A stretch of 64,000 nucleotides of DNA from Aradus depressus (GCA_963662175.1 OY759222.1:18486222-18550221), one strand, 5' to 3'. Positions 34,501 through 45,516 are shown, counted from the stretch's first letter. Notes: a model not told the origin generated them from the sequence alone. Numbers and translations are program-made.

Positions 34501-34792
34501 AGATGTATTTTTTGTTTTTTCCTGAAAAAATATTTCTGATTTTTATGAAATTGTCAAATCGATTAATAGCTCTTGGCAACAATTAATCACTTGAAAAAAC
34601 GAAAAAAAATAAAAAATTTAAGTTAAGGATGGATTATTGTTAAGATTGTCAGTTAATGAAAACAACAATAAAAGCAACAATAGATTAATATTCAATTTAG
34701 CGTATAAGACAGATCACTTCTCGATCTCCTTGTTCATCACTTAGACAGGCTTACATCCTCAATCGCTAGATCCATTGTGAGTCACTTAGTGT

Positions 34793-35017
34793 CACTCATG
34801 CCCGGGATTTAACTGCGAGGTCATATCGCCTACTACCAGAGTGCTCTTTCGTCACTCTGGTGGACATGAGCCCGACTCTTCTCTGAGTATCCTAAATTTT
34901 GCCTACCCTAAAATTTTATTCCTAGGATAGGGGTCTTTAATGAGTATCTGAAATCCCACAGGCGTCTCAAGGGACCGTTGATTAATGTCCCAACCGAAGG
35001 ACGGCATCCTCAAGGAT
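34793..35017 (-). repeat. SINE1 copy, minus strand, head lost
   Basis: CACTCATGCCCGGGATTTAA, the 3' hairpin and the CCTAGGATAGGGGTCTTTAA block. Confidence 0.85.
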
Positions 35018-35274
35018 GTAGCTTGTTGGATTTGTATCAAGGCAAGTATCAACGGACTCTCTTTTATAATGAAAAAAAAAAAAAAAATATGATATGGCAA
35101 TAACAAAATTTTCCTATAGGTACCAACTACTTTTATACAGATCACTCCCCCTCCTCCTCCCCCCCTCCTCCTCCCCCCTCTCAAATGGAAAATGAGATGA
35201 CCTGTTCGAAAATTCATCACATGTATTTTATTTTTACGTTTTTTAATAAAAACTATCGATAATAAAAATTAGTC

Positions 35275-35760
35275 GATGAATCACCATTGTACTTCCTGAC
35301 CACAAATTAATCGATCAAAATTAAGTTATCGCTTTTCCTTCAAAGCCAATCGACCGTTTGGGCTGAAACTTAGTATGTGACTTACATAGTGTATTCTGAG
35401 TCCTTATATTAATTGTTATGTCGATACATTCATTACATCGGCAGTTATTAGGGTATTTGATTTGAGCCCCCTTCTGTGATCCTGTTCCCTTCGTTCAAAT
35501 TCGCGGACAATTAATAATAATAATACATTTATTTCCGTAAGACCAATACATGGTGATAGGATACGTCAAAAGAATTTATACATAATAGGTGCAATGCTTG
35601 TGGGATTATGAATTTAAATATAAAATTGTATATATCTAGGTTCATTACATGATCCTCAACTCCCCTTCGGCTGATTTCACTGAAAATCAATGAAAATATT
35701 ATAAAAATTATATTTCTAACCGAATACATAACTTCTCCAATACTTTGTATAGCTTGAGAA
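35275..35760 (-). repeat. DR repeat, minus strand, with retroelement fragment
   Basis: Reversed family from GATGAATCACCATTGTACTTC to ACTTCTCCAATACTTTGTAT. At 35512-35560 it is interrupted by a LINE 3'-end string (TTATTTCCGTAAGACCAATACATGG) also seen in plus orientation at 38610-38660. Confidence 0.65.
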
Positions 35761-36249
35761 GTAAAAGATAGAAATGAAGGAGAAAAATAATATAAAAATC
35801 ATATATACAGACCTCCCTGGGCAATTAAGCTTTATTAAATATTCTAGATAAAATCTTTATTAATAACTAATCTAGATAATATCTCGAATCAAGATAGCAT
35901 CTAAATAACCGAGCCAAGGTTTCTGTTTTATTTTTTCTAATAATTTAATAGTTAACTAGAAAAGTGTTAATGACGGCGCCTCTGGTAAAGGAATTATTAT
36001 TTTACCGGCTGACTCAATGGGGTGTCATTAAATCTGAGTTTACATTAAATTTGCGTTTAATTGTACCTCTTCTCCTCATGTGTGAGGTTAGGATGAGGCA
36101 GTCGTTTGAAGAGAATCAATCGCTGTGGGCTTTTAGTTTTGTGATTAAGGAATAATGGGTTCAGGTAGTAGTGACCGAATCATGAGCAAGTGCCAAATTT
36201 GAAAAATGATTTTAATTTTGTGAAGAAAAGGCGGATTATGAATAATCCT

Positions 36250-36502
36250 AAATTTGAAACTCTACTTCCAAAACCAATCGACCGGTTGGGCTAAAAATAA
36301 TTGACTTACATAAGGACTTTTGAATCCAGATAATAATTTTTGTGTCGATACAATACTTACATCGGCAGTTATTCAGTTTTTTGAGTTAAGCCCTATCTGA
36401 TCCCCATCCCTATAGGCGATTCCGCTAAAATTATTAGTTGTCCTTATAGGGTTTTAAATTAACAAATGAAATTTCGGGTCAATACATTCAATATAACGGC
36501 CG
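36250..36502 (-). repeat. DR repeat, minus strand
   Basis: AACCAATCGACCGGTTGGG, GTGTCGATACAATACTTACATCGG, CCCTATAGGCGATTCCGC and CATTCAATATAACGGCCG. Confidence 0.65.
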
Positions 36503-36505
36503 TTA

Positions 36506-37080
36506 AGTGCCCCAGAGACGATCAATTGACATTGACAGCTTCAATTGAAGGCTCGATTGATCGAGCTTCAATCATCACATAAATTCTAGTTTCAGTGTTC
36601 ACCTTCAATTGTTATGTTTTGACGTAGTGTTCTCGCTGATATTTTAATTTGTTGATTATTAAAATTACATTTTTTTTTTTTATTTTAAAATGGTCTCGAA
36701 CACAGACATGGCATTTCTTGCATTAACTCTAGCCCTCTGCACTCGGAAGAAAGAAAAGAGAAAGAGACGTTGGTCCCAAGAATGGTATAAACTGAGAAGT
36801 TGTTTTACCAACGAAAATTGATTACGTATCCTTCGAGATACTGAACCTGAGGATTACAGATATTAACAGTAAAACAAAGTATCTTTCCTCGATTGAAACC
36901 ACCTCATCTTTGCTGTCTGGCGAACAACTGACGGAACGATTGTCAATTTGCTAGTTACACTATCAATCGCCGTCATTTAATTGACAATCTCGTCAATTGC
37001 CTCCTAGACGATCAATTAGTCCCATCAATGATATCATTGACAATTGCAATTGTCAATTTATTGATCGTCTCGGGGGCACT
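36506..37080 (+). mobile_element. PIF/Harbinger element, deletion derivative, TTA TSD
   Basis: Inverted termini AGTGCCCCAGAGACGATCAA (left) and TTGATCGTCTCGGGGGCACT (right), with the 3-bp duplication TTA at 36503-36505 and 37081-37083, as PIF/Harbinger elements produce. The interior has extra GACAATT/AATTGTC palindromes and a transposase N-terminal remnant at 36690-36866. It is inserted in DR sequence. Confidence 0.88.
36690..36866 (+). pseudogene. Harbinger transposase N-terminal remnant
   Basis: The frame from ATG has 43 codons, a TGA, then 14 more codons to TAA. It reads LALCTRKKEKRKRRWSQEWY, then CFTNEN, stop, LRILRDTEPEDYRY. The K/R-rich stretch, RRW, and L-x-L-R-x-x-EPEDYRN pattern match the region before the nuclease domain of Harbinger (HARBI1-like) proteins. 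Interrupted and without a catalytic domain, so non-functional. Confidence 0.75.
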
Positions 37081-37109
37081 TTAAATACATATAGATACAC
37101 ATACAGCAA

Positions 37110-37440
37110 TTTAACGGTGAAGTTATGTAATCAGTCAGAAATTCGATGCGCAGTTTTCGAGGAATTTCATGTTTTTCAACCTCATGTTTCCAAAAATGAA
37201 AAAAAAAAAAAAGGTGAGTCTGCCTGTGAACACGATAACTCCCGATAGAATGAATGTATCGACACAAAATTTCATATGTAAGTTCAAAGCCCTTTTTGGA
37301 CCAAAACTATTGATTTTTAGCGGAATCAGCCAAAGGGGGGGGGGGGGGCCATATGTTATATGTAATTAATTAATTCTTGCTGGGGAAGTACATATCCAGT
37401 GATTCACCGACTATATTTCCTACAGCTGGGGAAGTTATAT
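37110..37440 (+). repeat. DR repeat, plus strand
   Basis: GTGAAGTTATGTAATCAGTC, CATGTTTTTCAACCTCATG, an A13 run, GAACACGATAACTCCCGATA, then GGGGAAGTACATATCCAGTG. Confidence 0.7.
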
Positions 37441-37444
37441 ATTA

Positions 37445-38170
37445 GTAGATTATTTCTGTTCTTTTCAAATATCAGAAAAAATCTATAAAATTGTACATTT
37501 AAATGGAGGCCGTAAAATAGCATTTGTTAGGTTGGTAGTCGTAAAAACTGTCATTTTTTGCTGAGAAAGCTTCAATTATCGCCCGGCTCTTTCAAATTAG
37601 CGCCCCTGTTCGCTCCTCAATTACAAAATGTCTAGTAAATTGCCCCCTCGGCCTCGCTGTTTGCTCTGTCTTGTTTTTTTTTTTTTTTTTTGCTTTTAAT
37701 TATATTTTTTTGAATGTTGTTTTTGTCTGCTTCTTTTGAGGACTTAAGCACACAAATGTGGTTGTGTTGCACTAAGAATCACAATGTGAGAAAAAAAAAC
37801 AAAAAAAACAGTTAAATAGATATGAAGTAAAAAGTTAATTAACACATTTTCTATTTCATCTGACAGCTTCTTTATTATTATTTCTGTCAATATGGCTGAA
37901 AAAGTTTCCTATCTAGATTATTTTTACTATAGATATAATGGAAGGGGCTGTATACCGAGGGACCTAAGCATTCAATTTGGCCTATCTTTTCATGACGATG
38001 GAATACAGGTCGCAAACAAATCATGAAAATCCATAAATTATATTTTCAAATTTTACTTTTGGGTTAATGTTGGCCCAAAGGTTTCAAATTTTCAGAATCT
38101 TTTTTTTTTTTTGGATTTCGAACACTTTCAAGAGGCGGCACGGTAAAAATTAAAAAATAAATTAAATAAG

Positions 38171-38201
<31 letters not shown>

Positions 38202-38240
38202 AAAGCTTTCATTTTTATTTTTTGGGCAGAGTTCCTCCAC
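37445..38240. other. No gene recognised; microsatellites
   Basis: T-rich runs at 37675 and 38100, and a (TA)n tract at about 38174-38199. No family landmarks in 37500-37660. Confidence 0.4.
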
Positions 38241-38589
38241 ACCTTAAAGGTCAGTCCAATGTACGTTGTTTTATTTATTAATTTATACTTTATTTATTTA
38301 TTTATTTAGACTTTTTTATATATTCATTTATAATTGATTAATCTATATATTTTTTTCTTCATATATTGTTATAGTTACAATGTATCTCGCACACTTCCGA
38401 AGAGTTTTTTTGAAAAATAGTTATATTAATTTTCATTAAATTTAAAAATGTCTCTACTTATTATAAACGTATCTTGTATTAATTTGTTTATACATTCATA
38501 TATTTTTAAGTATTTATATGTTCAGTTTTTATTAATTTCATTTATTTTTTTTTAATAGTTTTGTTATTAGTAGGTACTAATCATAGGTG

Positions 38590-38662
38590 TGTTAGACTCA
38601 AGTAGTTATCCTATTACCATGTATTGGTCAAACGGAAATAAATTTATTATTATTATTATTAT
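38590..38662 (+). repeat. LINE 3' end with (TTA)n tail
   Basis: ACCATGTATTGGTC, ACGGAAATAAATTTATTATT and a run of ATT units form a microsatellite-type tail, as in many insect non-LTR elements. The minus-strand relative is at 35512-35560. The upstream extent is not clear. Confidence 0.55.
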
Positions 38663-38679
38663 ATATGCATATATAAAAA

Positions 38680-38790
38680 TTCCTGTCTATGAAGACAATA
38701 ACTCCCGATAGAATGAATGTACCGACACGAAATTTTTTATGTGTATTAAGAAGCTTATCATATTCACACCTATTGATTTCCAGTCAAATC
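38680..38790 (+). repeat. DR repeat fragment, plus strand
   Basis: GACAATAACTCCCGATAGAA, TGTACCGACACGAAATTT, TATTGATTTCCAGTCAAATC. Confidence 0.6.
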
Positions 38791-39159
38791 GGCAAAAAGG
38801 AAGTGTTTTCAACATTTTCAGCATCCTGATAAAAAAAAGAGCCTAAAATATGACTTGAGGAGGATACCAGGACCCGTGTGATATGTTAATGAGGTCTATC
38901 AAGAGGTTGATATCACTAGCGATGAGTAGGATAGAAAGGTGATACGTGGCTCTGACCTCGTGACCTCATGTTTGGGGGCCTTCTTACCATATGTTATACC
39001 TAGCCCCAGGCCCCCCCCCCCCCCCCCCCTCGCAATATCGTACGTTTACTTTCATAGATCTCCATCGCGCAGTATCATGACCCTATCTGTCTTTCACAAT
39101 CCTATGAATCACTTACACACTTGTATATATACACTACGTGTTATTCAATAAAATAAAAT

Positions 39160-39285
39160 TCGGTGAATCACAATGTACATCCCCATAGCGAATTAATCAA
39201 TTAAGTTTTGACTCTCCCTCCGGGTTGACTTACTTAGAGACTTCTGATTCATATTGAATTCTGAGTTAAAATATTCAATACAAAG
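39160..39285 (-). repeat. DR repeat 3' end, minus strand
   Basis: CGGTGAATCACAATGTACAT, TTAATCAATTAAGTTTTGAC and GACTTACTTAGAGACTTCTG. Confidence 0.6.
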
Positions 39286-39291
39286 TAGGTT

Positions 39292-39511
39292 ACCCCGGCC
39301 GAGGCCCTAAGGTTTTTTTTATCTAGGATGTGGAGAAACATTGAGCACACCGTCCTTCGGATGGGACGTTAAGTGATGGTTCCGATGTCAGATACTTATT
39401 AAATAATGAATAAACCTAGGTAGGCAAAATTGAGGACTCCCACAGTAGAGTCTGGCTCATCTCCAGCAGTGACGAAAGAGCGCTCTGGTAATAGGCGGTA
39501 TGACCTCGTAT
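39292..39511 (+). repeat. SINE1 copy, left part, split by hAT insertion
   Basis: Starts in the tRNA-like 3' part (CCCCGGCCGAGGCCCTAAGG) and runs to GCGGTATGACCTCGTA. It continues at 40204-40238 after the hAT element. Confidence 0.88.
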
Positions 39512-40203
39512 TAGGGATGTCAAAATATCGATGGCAATATCGATAGTTTTTTTTAAAGCAGAAGTGATATCAAGTTACTGATATGCACACATGACATGTA
39601 CCATGTAAGTAATTTAAGGAAGACAAATAAAGATGTCGTACAGTGTAAGTACCTATATTTCTTTTACGAATTCGACTACGCTGAATGGTTGAAAATCAGT
39701 GGAATGGCTATGTATGAAACAATGCGATTTAAGAGAATGCTGTACCTCTCGGAGTTTCTTATCTATGTTTTTGTTGAGCTCAAGTAAAAACAAATTCCAC
39801 TTCCACTACCTCTATTCTCTTCTGTATCTGTAGGTGTGCACAAGGCGTTACCGTTGTAATCGCTGTGATGTTTTCTCAACAAGTGATCCTTCAAATTGGA
39901 AGTTCTGTATTCGGCACTGCACAAACGACATTTAACCAGTTTTTTTGGACCCACATCCTTATCGAAGTAACTCCACGCATTGGACTTCCGTTTACGACTC
40001 ATTTTTCAGTTCAAAACAACAAAGCACGCTACAAGAATAGTAAATTTTCAGTTCAAAGCAATAAATCTCTACGAGAACAATAAATGTAACCTTCCTTCGA
40101 TTCAGTGGATCCCAGAAATACGAAGTCCTTAAACTATCGATAGTATTGATAGTTCAACGCCGATGTTATCGTAACTATCGATAACGATAGTTATACATCC
40201 CTA
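39512..40203 (-). mobile_element. hAT element with BED zinc finger, nested in SINE1
   Basis: Ends TAGGGATGTCAAAATATCG (left) and CGATAGTTATACATCCCTA (right) are imperfect inverted repeats rich in ATCGAT motifs. The flanks CCTCGTAT (39504-39511) and CCTCGTAG (40204-40211) match at 7 of 8 positions, the hAT target size. The 692-bp element keeps only the transposase N-terminus, on the minus strand. Confidence 0.9.
39763..40002 (-). pseudogene. BED-type zinc finger, hAT transposase N-terminal fragment
   Basis: Seventy-nine codons from ATG. A basic start (MSRKRKSNAW) is followed by a BED finger: W10 and F13, C25-x2-C28, then H40-x4-H45 (KCRLCSAEY ... LKDHLLRKHH). BED fingers bind DNA and sit at the N-terminus of many hAT transposases and of host genes derived from them. 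Here the frame ends soon after the finger and no RNase-H-like or dimerisation region follows inside the element, so it is a transposase remnant. A short BED-only peptide made from it could in principle still bind element ends, but that is speculation. Confidence 0.82.
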
Positions 40204-40240
40204 CCTCGTAGTTAAAGCCCGAGCATGAGTCATACTAACT
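40204..40240 (+). repeat. SINE1 copy, right part after hAT insertion
   Basis: CCTCGTAGTTAAAGCCCGAG and CATGAGTCATACTAACTA complete the split SINE1. Confidence 0.85.
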
Positions 40241-40244
40241 AAAG

Positions 40245-40980
40245 TAGGTTAATTAGTTTTTTTTTTTTACCTGAAACTATTTATTCTGAGACTTAAGTAA
40301 CAAGAAATAAAAGAAATCAAAGAATGACGACGAATAATTCAACTAAATTCCACCATACTTTCTACTCTATTAACCGAACAACTCGGATAATAGAATAACA
40401 GAGGATAGAATGGTGTAGCATGCTGGAATGCTGTCCATGTAGTCAACTAAATCTAGATCTAACCTCATTTAAATAATTTTTCTTCTCTGTTTTAACACAG
40501 CATTGTTATTTTAATTTTTCGTTTATTTTTCCCCCAACTTACATTAAACCCATTATCAGTTAATAAGCCGTCATAAAGCTATTAATTAGTGTAGACTTAA
40601 TAAACGGCTACTTAACCTTATATATATTTTTTTTATTGTTATTTCTCCTGTCAAGCTATAATTTAGAATAATTACAAGAGCAACGTTGAAGAAAAACGAA
40701 ATTTTTATGGAAATTAAATTTTTATTCAGTGTCCTCAACTAAATGGCCTATTAAATGTATTTTTTATTTTTTTCCTTTAAATATGAGAACAATTAAGGAA
40801 CGTTTATTTAAATATTTAGATACTTAACATTAATTAAGGTTATTAATTGAATTAAGAGTCGTTAAGTAAACTTTACCTACGTGGCTTCTTTAGGAATGAT
40901 AGTTTGAATAAAATATATGGTTAATTCAAATTTATTTATTTTTTATTTAAATTTCTTCTTTCCCAGCAGGAAAGTTATTT
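40245..40980. other. AT-rich sequence, no gene recognised
   Basis: No family landmarks. Confidence 0.4.
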
Positions 40981-40983
40981 ATA

Positions 40984-41445
40984 CAGACTCTCGATATAAC
41001 GAAAAACTCGATAATACAAAAAGAAGTCGAGGTCTCTTGACAAAAACTCGAAATAGCGAGAGAGAACAATGCATTTCTGTACACTCAGTATAACGAATCG
41101 GTTTAAAATACGCGGTATTACGAAGTAGGAACGTATAAACACGCTTTATTACGAAGCCAAAAAAAATGATAATCCATTGTTTACATAATTTTTGTACATA
41201 AAAGTTTCCTTTATTCACATCATTCTCTTTACAACAAAAATTGTGAAGAAGAGGGCACAGACTCGGAAGTGTGCCACTTACATCGAAAGCTGCCTCTGAA
41301 TCTCTGAAAATACTTCACCAGTATCTGCTTAGACAAGAAGTTGACTACAGCATTTTTCCGCACTCATTAAAATTGAAAATGCAGTGGATCGAGCACGTTT
41401 AGCAACTTAACATCAACAGAAAATCACAGATTTTTTAACAAAAAC
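40984..41445 (+). mobile_element. pogo/Tigger-like element remnant
   Basis: A TA followed by CAGACTCTCGATATAACGAA fits pogo ends, and further CGAAATAGCGAGA and AGTATAACGAATCG strings repeat the theme. A transposase C-terminal piece lies at 41270-41440. The opposite end was not found, so the right limit is approximate. Confidence 0.6.
41270..41440 (+). pseudogene. pogo-type transposase C-terminal remnant
   Basis: The frame reads AASESLKILHQYLLRQEVDY, then a stop after WIEHV and QLNINRKSQIF. The pattern (A-x-ESL, L-x-YL-x-QE, a short hydrophobic stretch, then a basic end with I-x-F) is like the tail of pogo/Tigger proteins. No DDE residues remain. Confidence 0.5.
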
Positions 41446-41517
41446 TACTTTTTATATTTTTTTAAACTATTTGAAAATACATTTATGCAATTTTATTTTT
41501 GTTCAGAATTTATTAAA

Positions 41518-41800
41518 GTTAGTTGTTATGACTCATGCCGGAGCTTTAACTACGAAGTCATATCGCCTACTACCAGAGCGCTCTTTAGTCACTCTGGTGG
41601 ACATGAGCCCGACTCTACTGTGGGAGTCTTAAATATTGTCTACCCTAATTTTTTATTCACCTAGTCCCATCCGAAGGACGGCGTGCTTAAGTTTATTTTA
41701 CCTCCCAGATAAAATAAACTAAGGGCCTCGGACGGGTTTCGAACCCATGACCTTTAGCTCAGAAGGCAAGCACGCATACCAATGAGCTACCGGTGCCCTC
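41518..41800 (-). repeat. SINE1 copy, minus strand, perfect 14-bp TSD
   Basis: From the reversed tail TTATGACTCATGCCGGAGC to GAGCTACCGGTGCCCTC. CAGAATTTATTAAA occurs on both sides (41504-41517 and 41801-41814), proving insertion by target-primed reverse transcription. The tail is of the AACTAAC type. Confidence 0.96.
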
Positions 41801-41820
41801 CAGAATTTATTAAATGTATA

Positions 41821-42100
41821 AATTTCATGTTTTCCGACTTCCTAAATTTAAAAAAATGTGATTATCGAGGTTCTGTCGTGTAAAAGAAAATTCAAAATTT
41901 GGCCGTTTCGAAAACTATTTATTTCCTTCTTCATTTCACATCCACTCAAGTCATTATAAGGCCCTGAAGAAGAAAATAAATAATTTTCGAAACGGTGGCC
42001 AAATTTTGAATTTTCATTTACACGACAGAACCTCGAATTCCTTCTACATTTTTTTATTTTTTTCATTTTTTAAAATTAGGTAGTCGGAAAACATTAAATT
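41821..42100. repeat. Long inverted repeat, arms about 113-136 bp, 31-bp spacer
   Basis: Left arm 41821-41933 and right arm 41965-42100 pair through GAGGTTCTGTCGTGTAAA, CAAAATTTGGCCGTTTCG and TTTATTTCCTTCTTCA. The outer part (CATGTTTTCCGACTTCC / TAGTCGGAAAACAT) is the DR family 5' end, so two DR ends flank the fold. Confidence 0.8.
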
Positions 42101-42175
42101 CCTTTGAAAACTTAACATCGAATTTTTGACCGATTGTATAACTTCCCCTATACCTACTGCGTACAGCTAATGAAG
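42101..42175 (-). repeat. DR repeat 5' end, minus strand
   Basis: CATCGAATTTTTGACCGATTG, ATAACTTCCCCTATACCTAC and GTACAGCTAATGAAGTA. Confidence 0.55.
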
Positions 42176-42179
42176 TAAT

Positions 42180-43080
42180 AATAATACTAAAGAAAATAAA
42201 AATTGAACAGATGAAAAGCTTATCATGTTTACTAGACTAAATGTTCCAACTTTCCGAAAGCCCTATGAGAAAGTTCCTTTGAAATCCATTTATTATCATT
42301 TTTTTCTTGAATATAAATTAATTGTTTGATATTCAAATGGTGAGATCGTGCTTTGACAGTCCTATTTTGAAGAGATTACAAAATAGAAAGATTGTTTGTA
42401 TCATAACACGAGCCCCCTGGAGGGGATATTGTAAAATTTAACCTTGCCATATCTGATGATGATGATGTCTGTACATGATCATTACATATGAATCATTTGA
42501 TGAAGCGGTTTTCAATCATACTATATGTGATGCTACGTATTTTGAGATTGAGATTACAATTGAAACGTGTTCTGACCAATAGGTCTGAATAATCAAACAA
42601 CAGAATTGTTTGAAATAAGATATAGTCTGACCTCTCACAGATTTGTATTTGTATTAGCTAGCCAGCTTTCGAAGTTTACAAAAAAAACCATCCTTAAGCA
42701 ACAAGAAACAAAAAACACGTTCTATTGGTAACAATCATAAAATATAAAGGCAACAAAGATGTAAATAAATACAAAAAATACATTAAATTATAATAAATAA
42801 AAAATAATGGTACCACCCTAGTTGCGTATACTCACTATGCGTATACTTTTAATTTTTTGGAAAATGACCTGAACTAAAAGGATTCGACAACTTGTTACCT
42901 GACTGCACCTAACTCCGATTCCATCTTGCGTACCGAAAAAAAAAAAAACTTGCCATCATGCAGGTATACATAATTTATGCAGATTTGGGTAGTACACATT
43001 GTACCAGTAGTACCAACATTGTACCAGTAGTAATTGCACTTTTGCCAAACAAGTTGCTAGTAACTTACGAGAGGATGTTC
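42180..43080. other. AT-rich sequence, no gene recognised
   Basis: Includes a 16-bp direct repeat (CATTGTACCAGTAGTA-type units near 42998-43033). No family landmarks. Confidence 0.4.
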
Positions 43081-43130
43081 CGCCTGATAAAAAAAGTTGA
43101 CATATACTTGAAATTCTGAATCCTCATCCT

Positions 43131-43408
43131 AAACCCGATCGAGGCCCTTAGTTTATTTTATCTGGGAAGTAAAATAAACTTAAGCACGCCGTCCATCAGA
43201 TGGGACGTTAAGCGATGATCCCGAGCCTGTACGATGTCTGGTATTCGTTAAAGACCCCTGCCCTAGGTGACTAAAAATTTAGGGTAGGCAACAATTTAGG
43301 ACTCCAACAGTATAGTCGGGCTCAAGTTTACCAAAGCTATGAGAGAGAGCTCTGGTAGTAGGCGATATGTCCTCATAGTTAAAGCCCGGGCATGAGTCAC
43401 AATAACTA
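43131..43408 (+). repeat. SINE1 copy, 5' truncated
   Basis: Begins at the B box remnant AAACCCGATCGAGGCCC and ends CATGAGTCACAATAACTATC; preceded by DR sequence. Confidence 0.9.
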
Positions 43409-43966
43409 TCTACTACACCTAGTTATTTGCTCCGACACGCCCTAGCCTTCTAAAATTATGCTTAAAAAATACGCAGACTTTAAATGTTAAAATTAATACA
43501 GAATCCTCCTTTTAAGAAAATTTAAAAAAACATTCACTTTCTATAAATAAATTATAAATTACACAATTATAAAAATAAATAACATATTATTTATTTTTTT
43601 ATATAGAAAGGAAAACCAGGTATTTTTTTCGCATTCTTCCATCCTTTATTAGTCGGGAATTTTTTATTTATTTTTTTTAAACGCCAACCTATTAATTTTT
43701 TTACTACTTCTCACCTTCCATAATTGCTATAAAATATTTCTCGACGACATTCGACATATAAAAGGTTATCGTACGTGTAACACTTCTATTCATTACATCG
43801 GCTTGACGCCTTCAATGTCCTCAAAAAAATAATTTTTCATTTATTATTAATGATACGTCAATCACAACCTGTTAGTTATCTATTTTCTTAGGCATAACGA
43901 TATAGCAAAGAAATAGATTCCAATAGTTATGAGTAGTTATGAATTTATTGTTTTTTGTATATGAAT

Positions 43967-44033
43967 CTGGACATGAGCCCGACTCTACTGTGAGAGTCTT
44001 AAAGCTTTTTTACTCAGATTTATTCACCTAGGG
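43967..44033 (-). repeat. SINE1 copy, minus strand, 3' part, split by hAT
   Basis: CTGGACATGAGCCCGACTCT to TTTATTCACCTAGGG; continues at 44608. Confidence 0.85.
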
Positions 44034-44607
44034 TAGTGGTTAGCAAAATCATTAGTCAACGATTGAAATTTCTTTTGAGAGCCAAATTTTTTAAACTGAA
44101 ACTATATAGGTAGGTTGTTATTAACTTAATTAGAGCACTCCTAAGCTGGCTTTGCTAAAAACGCCCTCAATCTGATTGAGGTACGTTCGCTGAGGTCGAC
44201 CCCTTCCAACTCTGCCATCCACATTCGTCTTGTATACTAATTTCGTCTATCTCCTTCGTACATCCTCTCTATATGTTCATACCTTTCTCAATCCTCGACA
44301 CTACATCTTCTTTCACCTAAAATTAACTTAATAAACTTTACTTAAAGTTTTAAGTCTTAGTTAAACTATAGGTGCGTTTAATAAAACTTGATATCATACT
44401 TCATAACGATATTATTTATTGATAATAAGACTTAGATAAATAAGACACAAAAACACCAACTAAGTATGTAAAAATAGAAAGAAGAAAACCAGTCATGTCG
44501 AAGTTTCGATTGCACTACGCCCTCGCATGTGGTATTTTGTGGAAGATCCACACTCAAGGGGCCAAAGAGCAGCATGTGGCTCGCGACCCGCGATTTGCCG
44601 ACCACTG
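44034..44607. mobile_element. hAT-type non-autonomous element, 574 bp, nested in SINE1
   Basis: Begins TAGTGGTTAGCAAAATC and ends GATTTGCCGACCACTG. The termini resemble the CAGTGGT-x-CAAA hAT family, and the right end also has GTGGCTCGCGACCCGCG. A perfect 8-bp duplication ACCTAGGG flanks it (44026-44033 and 44608-44615). No transposase remnant was recognised. Confidence 0.92.
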
Positions 44608-44786
44608 ACCTAGGGTAAGAGGTCTTTAACGCTTATCTGATATCGTTTAACGTCCCATCCGAAGGACAGTGTGTTCAAGAGTTTTTCACCTCCCAGATAA
44701 AAAACTTAAGGGCCTCGGTCGGGTTTCGAATCCGCGATCTGGAGCTCGGAAGGCAAGCATGCTACCTCTGAGATATCGGCGCCCTC
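44608..44786 (-). repeat. SINE1 copy, minus strand, 5' part, after hAT
   Basis: ACCTAGGGTAAGAGGTCTTT to GATATCGGCGCCCTC, including reversed B box GGGTTTCGAATCCGCG. Confidence 0.9.
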
Positions 44787-44879
44787 GCGAATATATATGT
44801 GGTAGATACCCTTATTATTAGTAATATTACAAAATGGTTGTGTCAGATGGGGAACAGGAATAACTTTCCATATTTTTAT

Positions 44880-44980
44880 AATTTGTATTTTTTGCAGTAG
44901 GTGGAAGGGGGCGGTATCAGGGGAGGGGGGAAATAATATAGCACAAAGTTACTCCCGAGCAACGCCGGATAGCCTGCTAG
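44880..44980 (+). mobile_element. Possible Helitron 3' end
   Basis: TACTCCCGAGCAACGCCGG followed by ATAGCCTGCTAG and a T resembles Helitron 3' termini, which end in CTAG before a T. The 5' end and any helicase are not seen, so this is tentative. Confidence 0.35.
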
Positions 44981-45069
44981 TTAGCTATAAGATCGACTCC
45001 AGGCAACTTGAATAATCAGAAAAGACTAGACAAAGTCTCTGGGATGATTTCCAGCAAAATCGGCTGTGA

Positions 45070-45202
45070 TTAGAGCAGGGCTCAACTATATTTGATTAGA
45101 CCAGGGCTCAACTATATGTGATTAGAGCAGGGCTCAACTATATGTGATTAGAGCAAGGCTCAATTATAGCAGGGCTCAACTATATGTGATTAGACAGGGC
45201 TC
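45070..45202 (+). repeat. 26-bp minisatellite, about 5 units
   Basis: Unit TTAGAGCAGGGCTCAACTAT plus ATGTGA, with small changes and one shortened unit. Confidence 0.88.
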
Positions 45203-45516
45203 TGAAGGGCATAACGAGGTAGGACGAGAAGTCAGCTCTTCAGAAACCTACTTAATTACCTTCTCTTTATGTACCGGCAGCCTCTCAACACTACACAACC
45301 CATCTCCACACACTTCACAACATAACACATTCATTAGTGCTTATATTACAGTGATATCTTAATATTTTATAAAGAAAGCACTAAGAATAATAAATAATAT
45401 TAAATAAAGAAGATGCAGAGATATTTTTAAAATTTTAAATCTACTATTCCCTGTACTGATTATATTTGAAGCATTAATGATCATTAGATAGTCAAGATTA
45501 TTATTATTCATTTAGT

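Noticed and set aside
35153..35186. CTCCTCCTCC tract as a regulatory element
   Set aside because: Simple pyrimidine repeat with no other support.
39763..40002. BED-finger ORF as a domesticated host gene
   Set aside because: It lies inside a small element with terminal repeats and target duplications and has no further domains; a transposase remnant is simpler.
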